A stretch of DNA of 64,000 nucleotides from Hymenobacter cavernae (GTDB lineage Bacteria; Bacteroidota; Bacteroidia; Cytophagales; Hymenobacteraceae). Position 1 is the first letter of the stretch, and each line of letters opens with the position of its first letter. The translations under genes were made by a program, and so were the position numbers. The stretch lies in assembly GCF_014641455.1 (NCBI RefSeq), contig NZ_BMHT01000005.1, forward strand, positions 375,357 through 439,356, written 5' to 3'. The notes beneath the pieces were generated by a model, which was given only the letters and a program-made list of their open reading frames with translations, ran no database searches and was not told where the DNA came from. Of the stretch, positions 18,431 through 25,988 are shown piece by piece.

Positions 18431-19420
18431 TTAAAAACTGTAGCGCGGCGTCCGAATAGCAGGCCGAGTGACCATTCCGGGCTTGGGCAAGCGGTAAGAA
18501 AGCATAACCTCGTATGAACTTAGCGCACGAGCATCTTGATTAAATGCAATAAAGTCGTACGCCAGTCCCAACCTGAACGCATTATCCTTAGCAAAGCTGA
18601 GTCCCGCTAATCCCGTAATGGACTCATCATATCGATACGCCAATCCTCCCCAGAAACGGTCGTTGAAGGTAGCCCGAATTCCTCCTTCGTAAGAATTACT
18701 CTTGAACGTAAACTTGTCGCTATCACCCAACTTCCCAGGCATCACCATCTTCACCAAGACCGTAGGAGTTATAACAACGGAAGACGTAGCTTCAATATTG
18801 TAGCCGGCGGTGAAGTACGCGTGATTTTCATTCAGGATAGAGGCAGTAGAGCTGCTCAATACACTATTGAAGCTATAACCTTTTCGAAATAGGTTATTTA
18901 CGCTCAAGCCCGCATAGAGCTTATCCGATTCGTACCATACCCCGGCGCCGGCATCAAACTTATGATCCGATCCTTGCTGCGGCACATCCGGATCATCTGG
19001 GTCGTTAGCCCGATAGGTACCTTGATTGATATAATTAAATATGCCCTGAATACCAACTCCTAAGCGCCCCTCTCCTACCTTGAAATGCTTTGAATAAGAT
19101 AATTGCGTATTTGTAGTAGTCCACTGAGCTATTTTATCCCGGTAAGCTACTACGCCTATACCACCACCGAGCACCTGCACAGGCAATGAAGCACTCAACA
19201 TGAACGTTAGAGGCGAGCCTCCGTCGTCGAAGGAAGCATTATACCCAACGTATTGATCCCGACCAATCGTGGTTATTTCACCTTGTCCTTTTATGCCAGC
19301 GTAAGCAGGGTTCAGGTACATCCCATTGAACCCGTAGTGGCTGAATTGAGGCTGCTGCTGCGCAAGAGTGGTGCCGGTAACTGCCGACAGCAGGAGAGTG
19401 GCAATTAGAGTTCCCTTCAT
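18431..19420 (-). CDS. PorP/SprF-family T9SS outer-membrane barrel
   Basis: Members of this family are outer-membrane beta-barrels linked to gliding and type IX secretion. The 329-residue protein has a signal peptide (MKGTLIATLLLSAVTGTTLA, then QQQPQF). The family-typical start QFSHYGFNGMYLNPAYAG follows immediately. The rest alternates short beta strands with aromatic and Gly residues, as in TQLSYSKHFKVGEGRLGVGI. The C-terminus LSYRLPKPGMVTRPAIRTPR resembles the family's ending. It sits directly upstream of gldK on the same strand. A TACATTTG -7 box on the minus strand (19475-19482) lies 55 bp upstream. Confidence 0.9.
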   Translation of the reverse strand: MKGTLIATLLLSAVTGTTLAQQQPQFSHYGFNGMYLNPAYAGIKGQGEITTIGRDQYVGYNASFDDGGSPLTFMLSASLPVQVLGGGIGVVAYRDKIAQWTTTNTQLSYSKHFKVGEGRLGVGIQGIFNYINQGTYRANDPDDPDVPQQGSDHKFDAGAGVWYESDKLYAGLSVNNLFRKGYSFNSVLSSSTASILNENHAYFTAGYNIEATSSVVITPTVLVKMVMPGKLGDSDKFTFKSNSYEGGIRATFNDRFWGGLAYRYDESITGLAGLSFAKDNAFRLGLAYDFIAFNQDARALSSYEVMLSYRLPKPGMVTRPAIRTPRYSF

Positions 19421-19551
19421 GGAAGCAACTGAATTGAGCTGTTGATGAGAGTATTAAGCCAAAAAGGGCGTTTTCAAATGTAAAAAAACCCTGCAACCAA
19501 TCTAGGCTAAATAACGGATTTAAGCCGTTATTATTTGCTACTCTTCGCCAG

Positions 19552-20382
19552 CTAAGCGTTTTGTTTACCGCTCTTGCTTTTCTCTTTGCCTGCATCTGCA
19601 CCTTGGTGCAAACGAATGTACGCTTCGATTGCACCCGTCATTGATGGCGCGTTAGGCTGGGGAGCTTCAATGTCTAGCTCTAATCCAGCATCCAGCACCG
19701 CTTTGGCCGTTGTTGGACCAAAAGCAGCAATACGGGTACCGTTCTGTTCAAAATTAGGGAAGTTAGCGAACAGCGAAGTAATTCCGGAAGGACTGAAGAA
19801 AGCGATACAGTCGTACTTCACATCCGACAAATCTGATAAATCGCTAGCTACAGTGCGGTAGATAACAGCTTCTGTAAACTTGAAGTTATTGGCCCGCATA
19901 AACTCTGGAATGTCATCCTTGCGAATATCAGAGCACGGGTATAAAAACTTCTCGCTCTTATGCTTCTTGATTACGTCGAACAGATCAGCAGCGGTCCGTT
20001 GCCCTATGAATAGCTTGCGTTTGCGTAGTACGATATACTTCTGCAAATAGTTAGCAGTCTGCTCTGAGATGCAGAAGTACTTCATCTCCGCCGGCATTTC
20101 CAGCTTTGCTTCCTGGCAGATCCGGAAGAAGTGGTCTACGGCATTACGGCTCGTGAAAATGATAGCCGTATGATCAGCAATGTTGATCTTATCTTTTCGG
20201 AAATCCTTATAGGAAACCGGCTCAACCTGAATGAACTCGCGAAAATCGACTTTGATGCCGTATTTCTCAGCAATAGCAAAGTAAGGAGAAACGTCGTTCG
20301 TCGGCTTAGGCTGGGTGACAAGAATGCTGGAGATGCGCTTGGCGTGCCGGCCCGTCCCCGGTTTGTCTGTGCTCTCGGCCAT
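19552..20382 (-). CDS. hemD: Uroporphyrinogen-III synthase family protein (HemD-like)
   Basis: HemD closes hydroxymethylbilane to uroporphyrinogen III in heme biosynthesis. The 276 residues fit the two-lobed HemD fold. Characteristic parts are ISSILVTQPKP at the start, DHTAIIFTSRNAVDHFF, a linker, then YDCIAFFSPSGITSLFANFP and TRIAAFGPTTAKAVLDAGLE. The family has low conservation, so enzymatic activity is not certain from sequence. It lies between DUF4271 and the porP-like gene. I recall this linkage of a hemD-like gene with T9SS genes in other Bacteroidota. The C-terminal Lys/Ser-rich tail is probably disordered. Confidence 0.82.
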   Translation of the reverse strand: MAESTDKPGTGRHAKRISSILVTQPKPTNDVSPYFAIAEKYGIKVDFREFIQVEPVSYKDFRKDKINIADHTAIIFTSRNAVDHFFRICQEAKLEMPAEMKYFCISEQTANYLQKYIVLRKRKLFIGQRTAADLFDVIKKHKSEKFLYPCSDIRKDDIPEFMRANNFKFTEAVIYRTVASDLSDLSDVKYDCIAFFSPSGITSLFANFPNFEQNGTRIAAFGPTTAKAVLDAGLELDIEAPQPNAPSMTGAIEAYIRLHQGADAGKEKSKSGKQNA

Positions 20383-20460
20383 AAATTAATTGAAAATGGT
20401 AAGTCTAAGGCAAATAAGGGGCGTGAAGAACACTAGCAGGAATACCAGTGCCGTAGGATG

Positions 20461-21705
20461 TCAATACGTAAACACAATCAGCTTCAGAAGGACGAGCAAT
20501 GGTATCACTTCTGTGGCACAAAGGTACGAAAACAAATGCAGATTCAGCAGGGACACGCGGTGGCTTAGCGTACGGGCAATGCGCACTACAGTACCAACCA
20601 ACATCAAGGAAACGACACCATTAGATATCCACAGCACGGCTTCGGGCAAGGTCTGATTCAAACTCAGATAGAGAACCATGACCAGCGGTAGGAATAGCCC
20701 CATGAATAAAAAGGTGCGCACAAACTCCCGGTACTGCACCATTACCAGCTCTGTTACATCAAAGATGTATCCCATCAACTCCAAAAAAAGGTACTTACCC
20801 AACACGAACCCGGCTATTAGGGCCGTGTAAAGAAGTACCCGAACCATGATTGCTGATTCAGGCACATCAAACAGGCGGCGGAGAATAACGATGGTCTGGA
20901 TGTTCGTGTGAATAGCGACCAGCAGCAACGCCAATGAGAGCGAAAACACAAGTATGAGCAAAATATTCAGCCAGGTAGCTGTTGGCTTAGTTAGAAATTC
21001 CTGGTCTTTGGCTGCCTTCCCCCACAAGTTCTCGAACTGGTAGATTCGGGCGAAGCTAGGTTGATACGTAGCCCGAATTCCGCCGTAGAGTAAGCCGATC
21101 AGCAACAGGAAACACAAGAACACGTTCTCACCCTGATGACCATGCGCGCGCGCTTGCGCGAGCAGTGCACCTGTCGCTACTTTGCCTGGCTGCACTTGTG
21201 GCACCGGGCTCGCATTAGCAAAGGAAGAGAGGTTGGGAGGCGTTTCGGGGTGCCACACGCATAATAAGTGCGCGCCGGAGTTCATTCCGGCGGGCAACAG
21301 TTGGGCTAAATCGAGGGAATAAGAAGCGGGCGCGGGCGCAGTGAATACCAGACGATTGTCGAGAAACAGACTTTGATCTTTGCGTGCCGTAAACGTGATC
21401 CGCAGAGACTGCTTGGGTCGAATACTTACCCACTGGTAATATGCTCGTGCTGGATTATGATAACCAGGCAAATAGAGCACCAAGCGGTTGCCAGCCTCAT
21501 CATAGATCAGCCACTCATCAGAAATGCCGGTTTTAGGGCTCGGCGGTAATGGCTGATACTCGGCGGACCAACTGGTTATAGCCTGCAGGATCAGGCAAAT
21601 GCACAAACCTAGCCTTGCTGCTTTTGCTGACGCTGATGTTATGTTTCTCACCCTTGCGTGTTGCTTGTTCCACTGCTCGCTACGATGCGACCCGTTGTTG
21701 CGCAC
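20461..21705 (-). CDS. DUF4271 membrane protein
   Basis: The 414-residue protein has a hydrophobic N-terminal segment (about residues 29-47, GLCICLILQAITSWSA) that looks like a signal sequence. A periplasmic domain of about 130 residues rich in Pro and aromatic residues follows, then about seven membrane helices from residue 190. It resembles the DUF4271 family, known in Bacteroidota next to hemD, and has no defined function. Its start overlaps the upstream transferase gene by 26 bp, so a later start close to the signal sequence is possible. The N-terminal 25 residues are unusually polar for a signal peptide. Confidence 0.75.
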   Translation of the reverse strand: MRNNGSHRSEQWNKQHARVRNITSASAKAARLGLCICLILQAITSWSAEYQPLPPSPKTGISDEWLIYDEAGNRLVLYLPGYHNPARAYYQWVSIRPKQSLRITFTARKDQSLFLDNRLVFTAPAPASYSLDLAQLLPAGMNSGAHLLCVWHPETPPNLSSFANASPVPQVQPGKVATGALLAQARAHGHQGENVFLCFLLLIGLLYGGIRATYQPSFARIYQFENLWGKAAKDQEFLTKPTATWLNILLILVFSLSLALLLVAIHTNIQTIVILRRLFDVPESAIMVRVLLYTALIAGFVLGKYLFLELMGYIFDVTELVMVQYREFVRTFLFMGLFLPLVMVLYLSLNQTLPEAVLWISNGVVSLMLVGTVVRIARTLSHRVSLLNLHLFSYLCATEVIPLLVLLKLIVFTY

Positions 21706-22756
21706 TTCGGCTGTGATACACCCCTAGGAAGATGCTGAGTAGCACGGAGAAAGCGACCAGCGCGCTAATCAATAACGTATTGCCTAGGTCAGCGAAATTG
21801 ATAACAAACAAGATAACTACCAGATTCATAAGACTTAATAGCAGAACCGTGCTTATCTGCTGAAAGCCCATTGCCAGAATGCGGTGGTGAATGTGGTTTT
21901 TGTCGGGCGAGAACGGAGAACGGCCAGCCATCATCCGCACAAGGAAAACTCGCATCGTATCAAAGAGCGGCACGAACAAGATGCCAGCCGCTACTGAAGG
22001 CGCCGACGAGGCGAAAGGCTGCCCAACCTTCAGACCCATTTCAACAAACTGAATAGTCAGCACCGAAACGATAAAACCGCATACTAGAGAGCCGGTGTCG
22101 CCCATGAAGATACTGGCCCGATGGAAGTTATAGCGCAGAAAACCTAGGATTCCGCCAACGACACATACAGATACATAAACATAATTACCGTAGCTGTCAC
22201 CGCCGTAACGGTAGAAGTAGTAGCCAAATGTGCTTACAATAATGATAACAATGGTGCCCGCCAAGCCATCGAGGCCGTCGATCAGATTGATGGCATTGGT
22301 GATGCCGACGATAACTAGGAACGTAAATGCGTAGCTGATCCCGATTGGCAACTCGTGGATACCTAGGATACCCTGAAAACTGGTGATGCGGATTTCGGGT
22401 TGAGCCATGATCATCACAATACCCGTAGCTAGCAGTTGGCCTATGAATTTCTTCATCACAGAAATGGTGACCAGATCATCTTTAAGACCGACGAAAAACA
22501 ACACGATACAACCCGCCAGCAACTGCTGCAAACCATGACCTAGGTCGGCAAAGATCGTCAGGGCTGACATGAAGCCGGCAAACACGGCCACGCCGCCCAG
22601 CCGCGGCGTCAGCGACTCATGCACGGTGCGCACGTTGGGCGTATCGAGCATGTTTTTGAGGTGGGCAATGTAGATAATAGATGGTACCGCAAACAACGCC
22701 ACCAAAAAGGACCACATAAACGATAAACTCAATGAAATTCCGAGTACACTCATCAC
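21680..22756 (-). CDS. MraY/WecA-type undecaprenyl-phosphate sugar-1-phosphate transferase
   Basis: This integral membrane enzyme transfers a GlcNAc- or MurNAc-type phosphosugar from a UDP donor onto undecaprenyl phosphate. The 358 residues form about ten helices. Conserved cytoplasmic loops are intact: DTPNVRTVHESLTPRLGGVA, LKDDLV, NAINLIDGLDGLAG, FMGDTGSLV and DKNHIHHRIL. The HHR-type motif and the DGLDG loop resemble WecA/TagO more than MraY, which suggests surface polysaccharide synthesis. No glycan cluster is adjacent. The N-terminal hydrophobic start is typical. Confidence 0.9.
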   Translation of the reverse strand: MMSVLGISLSLSFMWSFLVALFAVPSIIYIAHLKNMLDTPNVRTVHESLTPRLGGVAVFAGFMSALTIFADLGHGLQQLLAGCIVLFFVGLKDDLVTISVMKKFIGQLLATGIVMIMAQPEIRITSFQGILGIHELPIGISYAFTFLVIVGITNAINLIDGLDGLAGTIVIIIVSTFGYYFYRYGGDSYGNYVYVSVCVVGGILGFLRYNFHRASIFMGDTGSLVCGFIVSVLTIQFVEMGLKVGQPFASSAPSVAAGILFVPLFDTMRVFLVRMMAGRSPFSPDKNHIHHRILAMGFQQISTVLLLSLMNLVVILFVINFADLGNTLLISALVAFSVLLSIFLGVYHSRSAQQRVAS

Positions 22757-22817
22757 CTATTCAACGCTTAAGAAGGAAAGGCCAGCAACCAAAAGTAGGA
22801 GCTAGCTCTTGGTTAAC

Positions 22818-23234
22818 TTAACTGTGCAATACGCCCGGACGCCCCAACAAAGCAATCGGAATCAGGTTGGCGGCTACAATAGAATCGGGTACAAAAATAA
22901 ACTTCTTGTCAAAGATCTGCGTGCCGCGGTAGTAGCTGACCCAGTACTGGTTATTCAAATGGAATAGTTCAGGATCAATAGGCTCTATAGCCACAACGCT
23001 ATGGGGTGCCACCTCCACGAACACATGGCGCAACGTAGAAGTACGTACGACTTCGCCGTCTTCCTTGGTGCCATAGCCATTGGAGCTGACGATAACGTTT
23101 TGCAGCGGAAACGCATTATGGTTGAGTAAGTACACCTGCCAACCAGCCTTCCCCTCTTCGGTAGCTGCATCATCGTCGGGTACTACGGCTATCGAAACGC
23201 CTTCTACCGGGTCGAATGTGATGTGTTCTTTCAT
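22818..23234 (-). CDS. Conserved hypothetical protein downstream of lipB
   Basis: A 138-residue soluble protein without signal peptide or membrane helix. It is mostly predicted beta strand, acidic, with DPVEGVSIAVVPDDD near the start and IFDKKFIFVPDSIVAANLIP near the end. Its start overlaps the lipB stop by 4 bp (ATGA-type), so translation is coupled to lipB. I do not recognise a domain. The coupling suggests a housekeeping rather than accessory role, but nothing in the sequence assigns a function. Confidence 0.7.
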   Translation of the reverse strand: MKEHITFDPVEGVSIAVVPDDDAATEEGKAGWQVYLLNHNAFPLQNVIVSSNGYGTKEDGEVVRTSTLRHVFVEVAPHSVVAIEPIDPELFHLNNQYWVSYYRGTQIFDKKFIFVPDSIVAANLIPIALLGRPGVLHS

Positions 23235-24040
23235 GCTTGCTCAAGTAGCGCGGCGTCCAACAAATGGGCTAGGTGGATCAACAGCCGATCTTCCACTTCG
23301 GCGAGTGGCACCGCCCGACCTAGCTCCTGCTGCAACGAGGTAACGGCTTTGTCGCTGATGCCACAGGGAACAATGTGATTGAAGTAGGAAAGATCCGTAT
23401 TCACGTTCAGGGCAAAGCCGTGCATGGTTACCCAACGGCTGCATTTCACGCCCATGGCGCATATTTTACGTGGATTCGCCGCGCCTTCCTCAAAACCTAG
23501 CCATACGCCGGTGAGCCCCGCAATGCGCCCGGCCGTCAGCCCGTACTCTGCCAGCGTCAGCATCACGGCTTCTTCCAGTACGCGCAGGTAGCGGTGAATA
23601 TCTGTGAAGAAATTATCCAGGTCCAGAATAGGATAGCCTACCAACTGCCCCGGACCGTGGTAGGTAATGTCGCCGCCACGATTGATGCGGTGGAAGGTAG
23701 CATTGTGTTGAGCTAACGCCGCCTCATTGAGCAGAAGGTGCTCCGGCTTGCCGCTCTTGCCCAGCGTATAGACGTGCGGGTGCTGGCAAAGCAGCAGGTA
23801 GTTCGGGGTAGTAATCAGTGGCAGGCCCGCTTCAGCAGCCTGTCGATTCTGAGCTTTAACAGCCAACGTATCCGCTAGTATCTTCTCCTGATAAGCCCAC
23901 GCGGCTTCATAATCAGTAAGCCCGAGTCGCTGCACGATAATGTGACGATTTTGTCCTAACGTAGCAGCCGGTGCTGTTGCTTGCTCAGTAGCAGATAGCA
24001 CCACCGCCGGCGCACTGCATTGGCTATAAAAGGAGTCCAT
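23231..24040 (-). CDS. lipB: Lipoyl(octanoyl) transferase
   Basis: LipB moves octanoyl from acyl carrier protein to lipoyl domains, the first step of de novo lipoate attachment. The 269-residue protein carries the family core. INRGGDITYHGPGQLVGYPI spans about residues 118-137. The catalytic Lys is in CAMGVKCSRWVTMHGFALNV (near 197), and the acyl-accepting Cys is in IVPCGISDKAVTSL (near 226). The N-terminus has about 30 residues before the first conserved strand with no alternative ATG, so the true start may be a non-ATG codon. No lipA is in the window. Confidence 0.95.
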   Translation of the reverse strand: MDSFYSQCSAPAVVLSATEQATAPAATLGQNRHIIVQRLGLTDYEAAWAYQEKILADTLAVKAQNRQAAEAGLPLITTPNYLLLCQHPHVYTLGKSGKPEHLLLNEAALAQHNATFHRINRGGDITYHGPGQLVGYPILDLDNFFTDIHRYLRVLEEAVMLTLAEYGLTAGRIAGLTGVWLGFEEGAANPRKICAMGVKCSRWVTMHGFALNVNTDLSYFNHIVPCGISDKAVTSLQQELGRAVPLAEVEDRLLIHLAHLLDAALLEQA

Positions 24041-24385
24041 TAATGAACGGTTTGGATGGTGGGATACGTAGCGCGGAAGCAGAGCGTGGTGAGCAGTATA
24101 CCTACGTGAGTAGCTTCAACCTAGGTTTTATGGATGGATCGGCTTATAAATTACTCGCTTCTTGTAGGTGCTACAACAGTTTATCTGGCTATGATAAGTG
24201 AAAAAGCTAGGGTAGGAGCGACTATCCGTTTGGCTTATCGCGCCGGAAGGTTTCAGTATGTGCGTCGATAAACCCACTCAACATCTTCATAGGCGCCCGG
24301 TTTTTGGTAGAACATTGAATCACAGCAAAGGTACGTAGATTCGTTCCAACGTCAATTGCTCTGCTCACCGCCGCACCTCTCTCCT
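24041..24385. other. 345-bp divergent intergenic region, lipB / yraN
   Basis: No protein gene is called here. It contains an ACCTAGGT octamer at 24119-24126. A TACCTTTG -7-like box lies on the minus strand at 24326-24333, about 290 bp upstream of lipB. It could drive a long leader or an unseen small transcript. A poly-T/GC segment near 24300 has no clear hairpin. Confidence 0.4.
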
Positions 24386-24745
24386 ATGCCGCACGCTGCC
24401 CACCCACTTGGTCATGCCGGTGAAGCTGCCGCCGCCTATTACCTATTGGCACAAGGCTTCGAGCTGGAACGCCGGAACTACCGCCACCACCGCGCCGAAG
24501 TCGACCTGATTATGCGCCGAAGCACGCAGCTATTAGTTTTTGTGGAAGTAAAAACGCGCTCTTCCTCACAGTTTGGCTACCCTGAAGCGTTCGTCACGGA
24601 GCGAAAACGCCAGCTGTTCCGCCTGGCCGCCGATCAGTATCAAGAAGAAATAAACTGGCAAGGTGATATCCGCTTCGATATCCTAGCTCTCACCCAAACA
24701 GCCAAAGGCTTTCACATTGAGCACTTTGAGGATGCGTTCTATTGA
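24386..24745 (+). CDS. YraN/UPF0102 family endonuclease-like protein
   Basis: A 119-residue protein with a restriction-endonuclease-like fold. The active-site pattern is visible: HRAEVDLIM (Asp), then FVEVKTRSSSQFGYPEAF (ExK), which matches the conserved D-ExK core. The start at 24386 (MPHAAHPLGHAGEAAAAYYL) is preferred over an ATG 30 bp upstream because the family begins with the xxxGxxGExxAxxYL helix. The biological role of the family is poorly defined; Holliday-junction or recombination-related functions have been proposed. Confidence 0.88.
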   Translation: MPHAAHPLGHAGEAAAAYYLLAQGFELERRNYRHHRAEVDLIMRRSTQLLVFVEVKTRSSSQFGYPEAFVTERKRQLFRLAADQYQEEINWQGDIRFDILALTQTAKGFHIEHFEDAFY

Positions 24746-24746
24746 T

Positions 24747-24838
24747 TTGCTGATATGCTAATGAGTTGATGTGCTGATCTTATGGTAGCTTTCCCTAACC
24801 AGCACATTAGTATATCAGCTAATTAACTCATCAGTAGA
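24747..24838. repeat. Degenerate inverted repeat between yraN and a lipoprotein gene
   Basis: The left part repeats a TGCTGAT / TGCTAATGAG word. The right part (AACCAGCACATTAGTATATC and on) is its rough reverse complement, ending TTAACTCATCAG. It fills the whole gap between two convergent genes. Spacing and drift match the other low-complexity hairpins in the window. It may act as a terminator, although no clean T-run is present. Confidence 0.6.
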
Positions 24839-25801
24839 CTACTTCCGTCCGCCGGTGCGGTTTATGCCGGGACGGTCCGTGACGGCATCACGGCGGTCGA
24901 GCTTATCTTTTTCATAAACGAGCACGCCGTTGCGGTTGTACTCGCGCAGCAATATGGGCTCCGCTTCGGGCTCGTAGCCGCTTTCCGGGTATTGGTAAAC
25001 GTAATGCAGTCGGTTGGGCAAGTTGCGGAAGCCCCAGTACTTGTTCCAAAGACCGATTTTTTTACCGTTCTCAAACTGCCCATCCCAATCGCGCTTGCCG
25101 CTTTCCAGGTAGCGCACGTAGTCGCCTTCCAGCTTGCCATCTACGTAGGGCACCACTTCTTTCAGTTGCTTCTGGGCGCCGTCGTAGTAGGTAATATTAG
25201 CATCGCGCGGGAAGCCTTTCTCGTAGTGTGCTTTGGAAACCAGAATGTTATCCTTATTCAGCCGCTCCCACCGCAGATGCCGCGTGCCCACGGCAAAGAA
25301 CCCGGTTTCCACTACTTTGCCGCCCTGCATCTTCTTGTAGGGGCCGTGCAGCACTTTGTTATCGCCGGGGTCTACGCCCGCCCGATCCTGCACAATGCGG
25401 CGCTTATGAGCATCATAATAGTAGCGAATGGGCGCAAAAGGATCGGTTTTCTGCGGGGTACGCATGTAGTAGAAGATTTCCACCACCTGGTTGCGCCCCT
25501 TCGGCCCCGACTTGGTGTAGGCTTTCTTGATTGGCTCGCCCAGGAATATGTTCTTCTTTTTCTTGGGCTTGCGTTGCGCTTTTTTATCTTTCTCTTTGGC
25601 CTGCTGCTCCTGCTCCTTGGTCATGGCCACGCGCTTGTTCAGCAGGTTCGTTGTGTCGCTGTTCTGCGTTAGCGTGTCGCTGAGAGCTAGGTTGCCCATG
25701 TCCTGGTCGGGCTTGCTACTAAAGGAAACTGTCTTTTTAGAACAGGCACCAAGCAGCAGGAGAACAGCAAACAGCGAAAGTTGCAGACGAGAAAGGGGCA
25801 T
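24839..25801 (-). CDS. Lipoprotein with YwqK/MORN-like repeats
   Basis: The 320-residue protein starts MPLSRLQLSLFAVLLLLGAC, whose end is a lipobox. An upstream ATG at 25849 adds 16 residues that do not improve the signal. A Lys-rich linker follows (KEKDKKAQRKPKKKKN, about residues 65-85). The body has repeated strand motifs of the MORN type: GPYKKMQGGKVVETGFF, VPYVDGKLEGDYVRYLESGK and DGQFENGKKIGLWNKYW. In Bacteroidota such proteins are often called antitoxin-component YwqK-like, a label of doubtful meaning. It is probably anchored in the outer or inner membrane. Confidence 0.75.
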   Translation of the reverse strand: MPLSRLQLSLFAVLLLLGACSKKTVSFSSKPDQDMGNLALSDTLTQNSDTTNLLNKRVAMTKEQEQQAKEKDKKAQRKPKKKKNIFLGEPIKKAYTKSGPKGRNQVVEIFYYMRTPQKTDPFAPIRYYYDAHKRRIVQDRAGVDPGDNKVLHGPYKKMQGGKVVETGFFAVGTRHLRWERLNKDNILVSKAHYEKGFPRDANITYYDGAQKQLKEVVPYVDGKLEGDYVRYLESGKRDWDGQFENGKKIGLWNKYWGFRNLPNRLHYVYQYPESGYEPEAEPILLREYNRNGVLVYEKDKLDRRDAVTDRPGINRTGGRK

Positions 25802-25920
25802 GGCAGAAGTAGGCAGAAGTCGCAGCACTAAACGTAAATATACACGCATTTGGTGCCCGGCACCTAGGTCATATCGGTAACTGAGTAGTTGAGTAAAACA
25901 GCTTTGCTTCGCTGAAACGA

Positions 25921-25954
25921 CAAAACCCCAACAGCTTCCGCTGTCGGGGTTTTG
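25921..25954 (-). terminator. Terminator downstream of htpG
   Basis: The stem CAAAACCCCAACAGC (25921-25935) pairs with 25940-25954 with one mismatch and a 4-base loop. It has an A-run on the plus strand, which reads as a U-run on the minus-strand transcript. It stops the htpG message before the next minus-strand gene. Two ACCTAGGT octamers flank it, at 25862 and 25974. Confidence 0.85.
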
Positions 25955-25988
25955 AGTTGGTCCAATCCGAGCAACCTAGGTTGTTGGC

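Noticed and set aside
19552..20382. HemD-like gene as a T9SS structural component
   Set aside because: The sequence matches the uroporphyrinogen-III synthase fold. Its linkage with T9SS genes is noted, but there is no sequence evidence for a structural role.
24992..25672. 226-codon plus-strand frame in the YwqK-like gene
   Set aside because: It is antisense to a lipoprotein gene with a clear lipobox and repeats. The frame product is hydrophobic because of strand symmetry.
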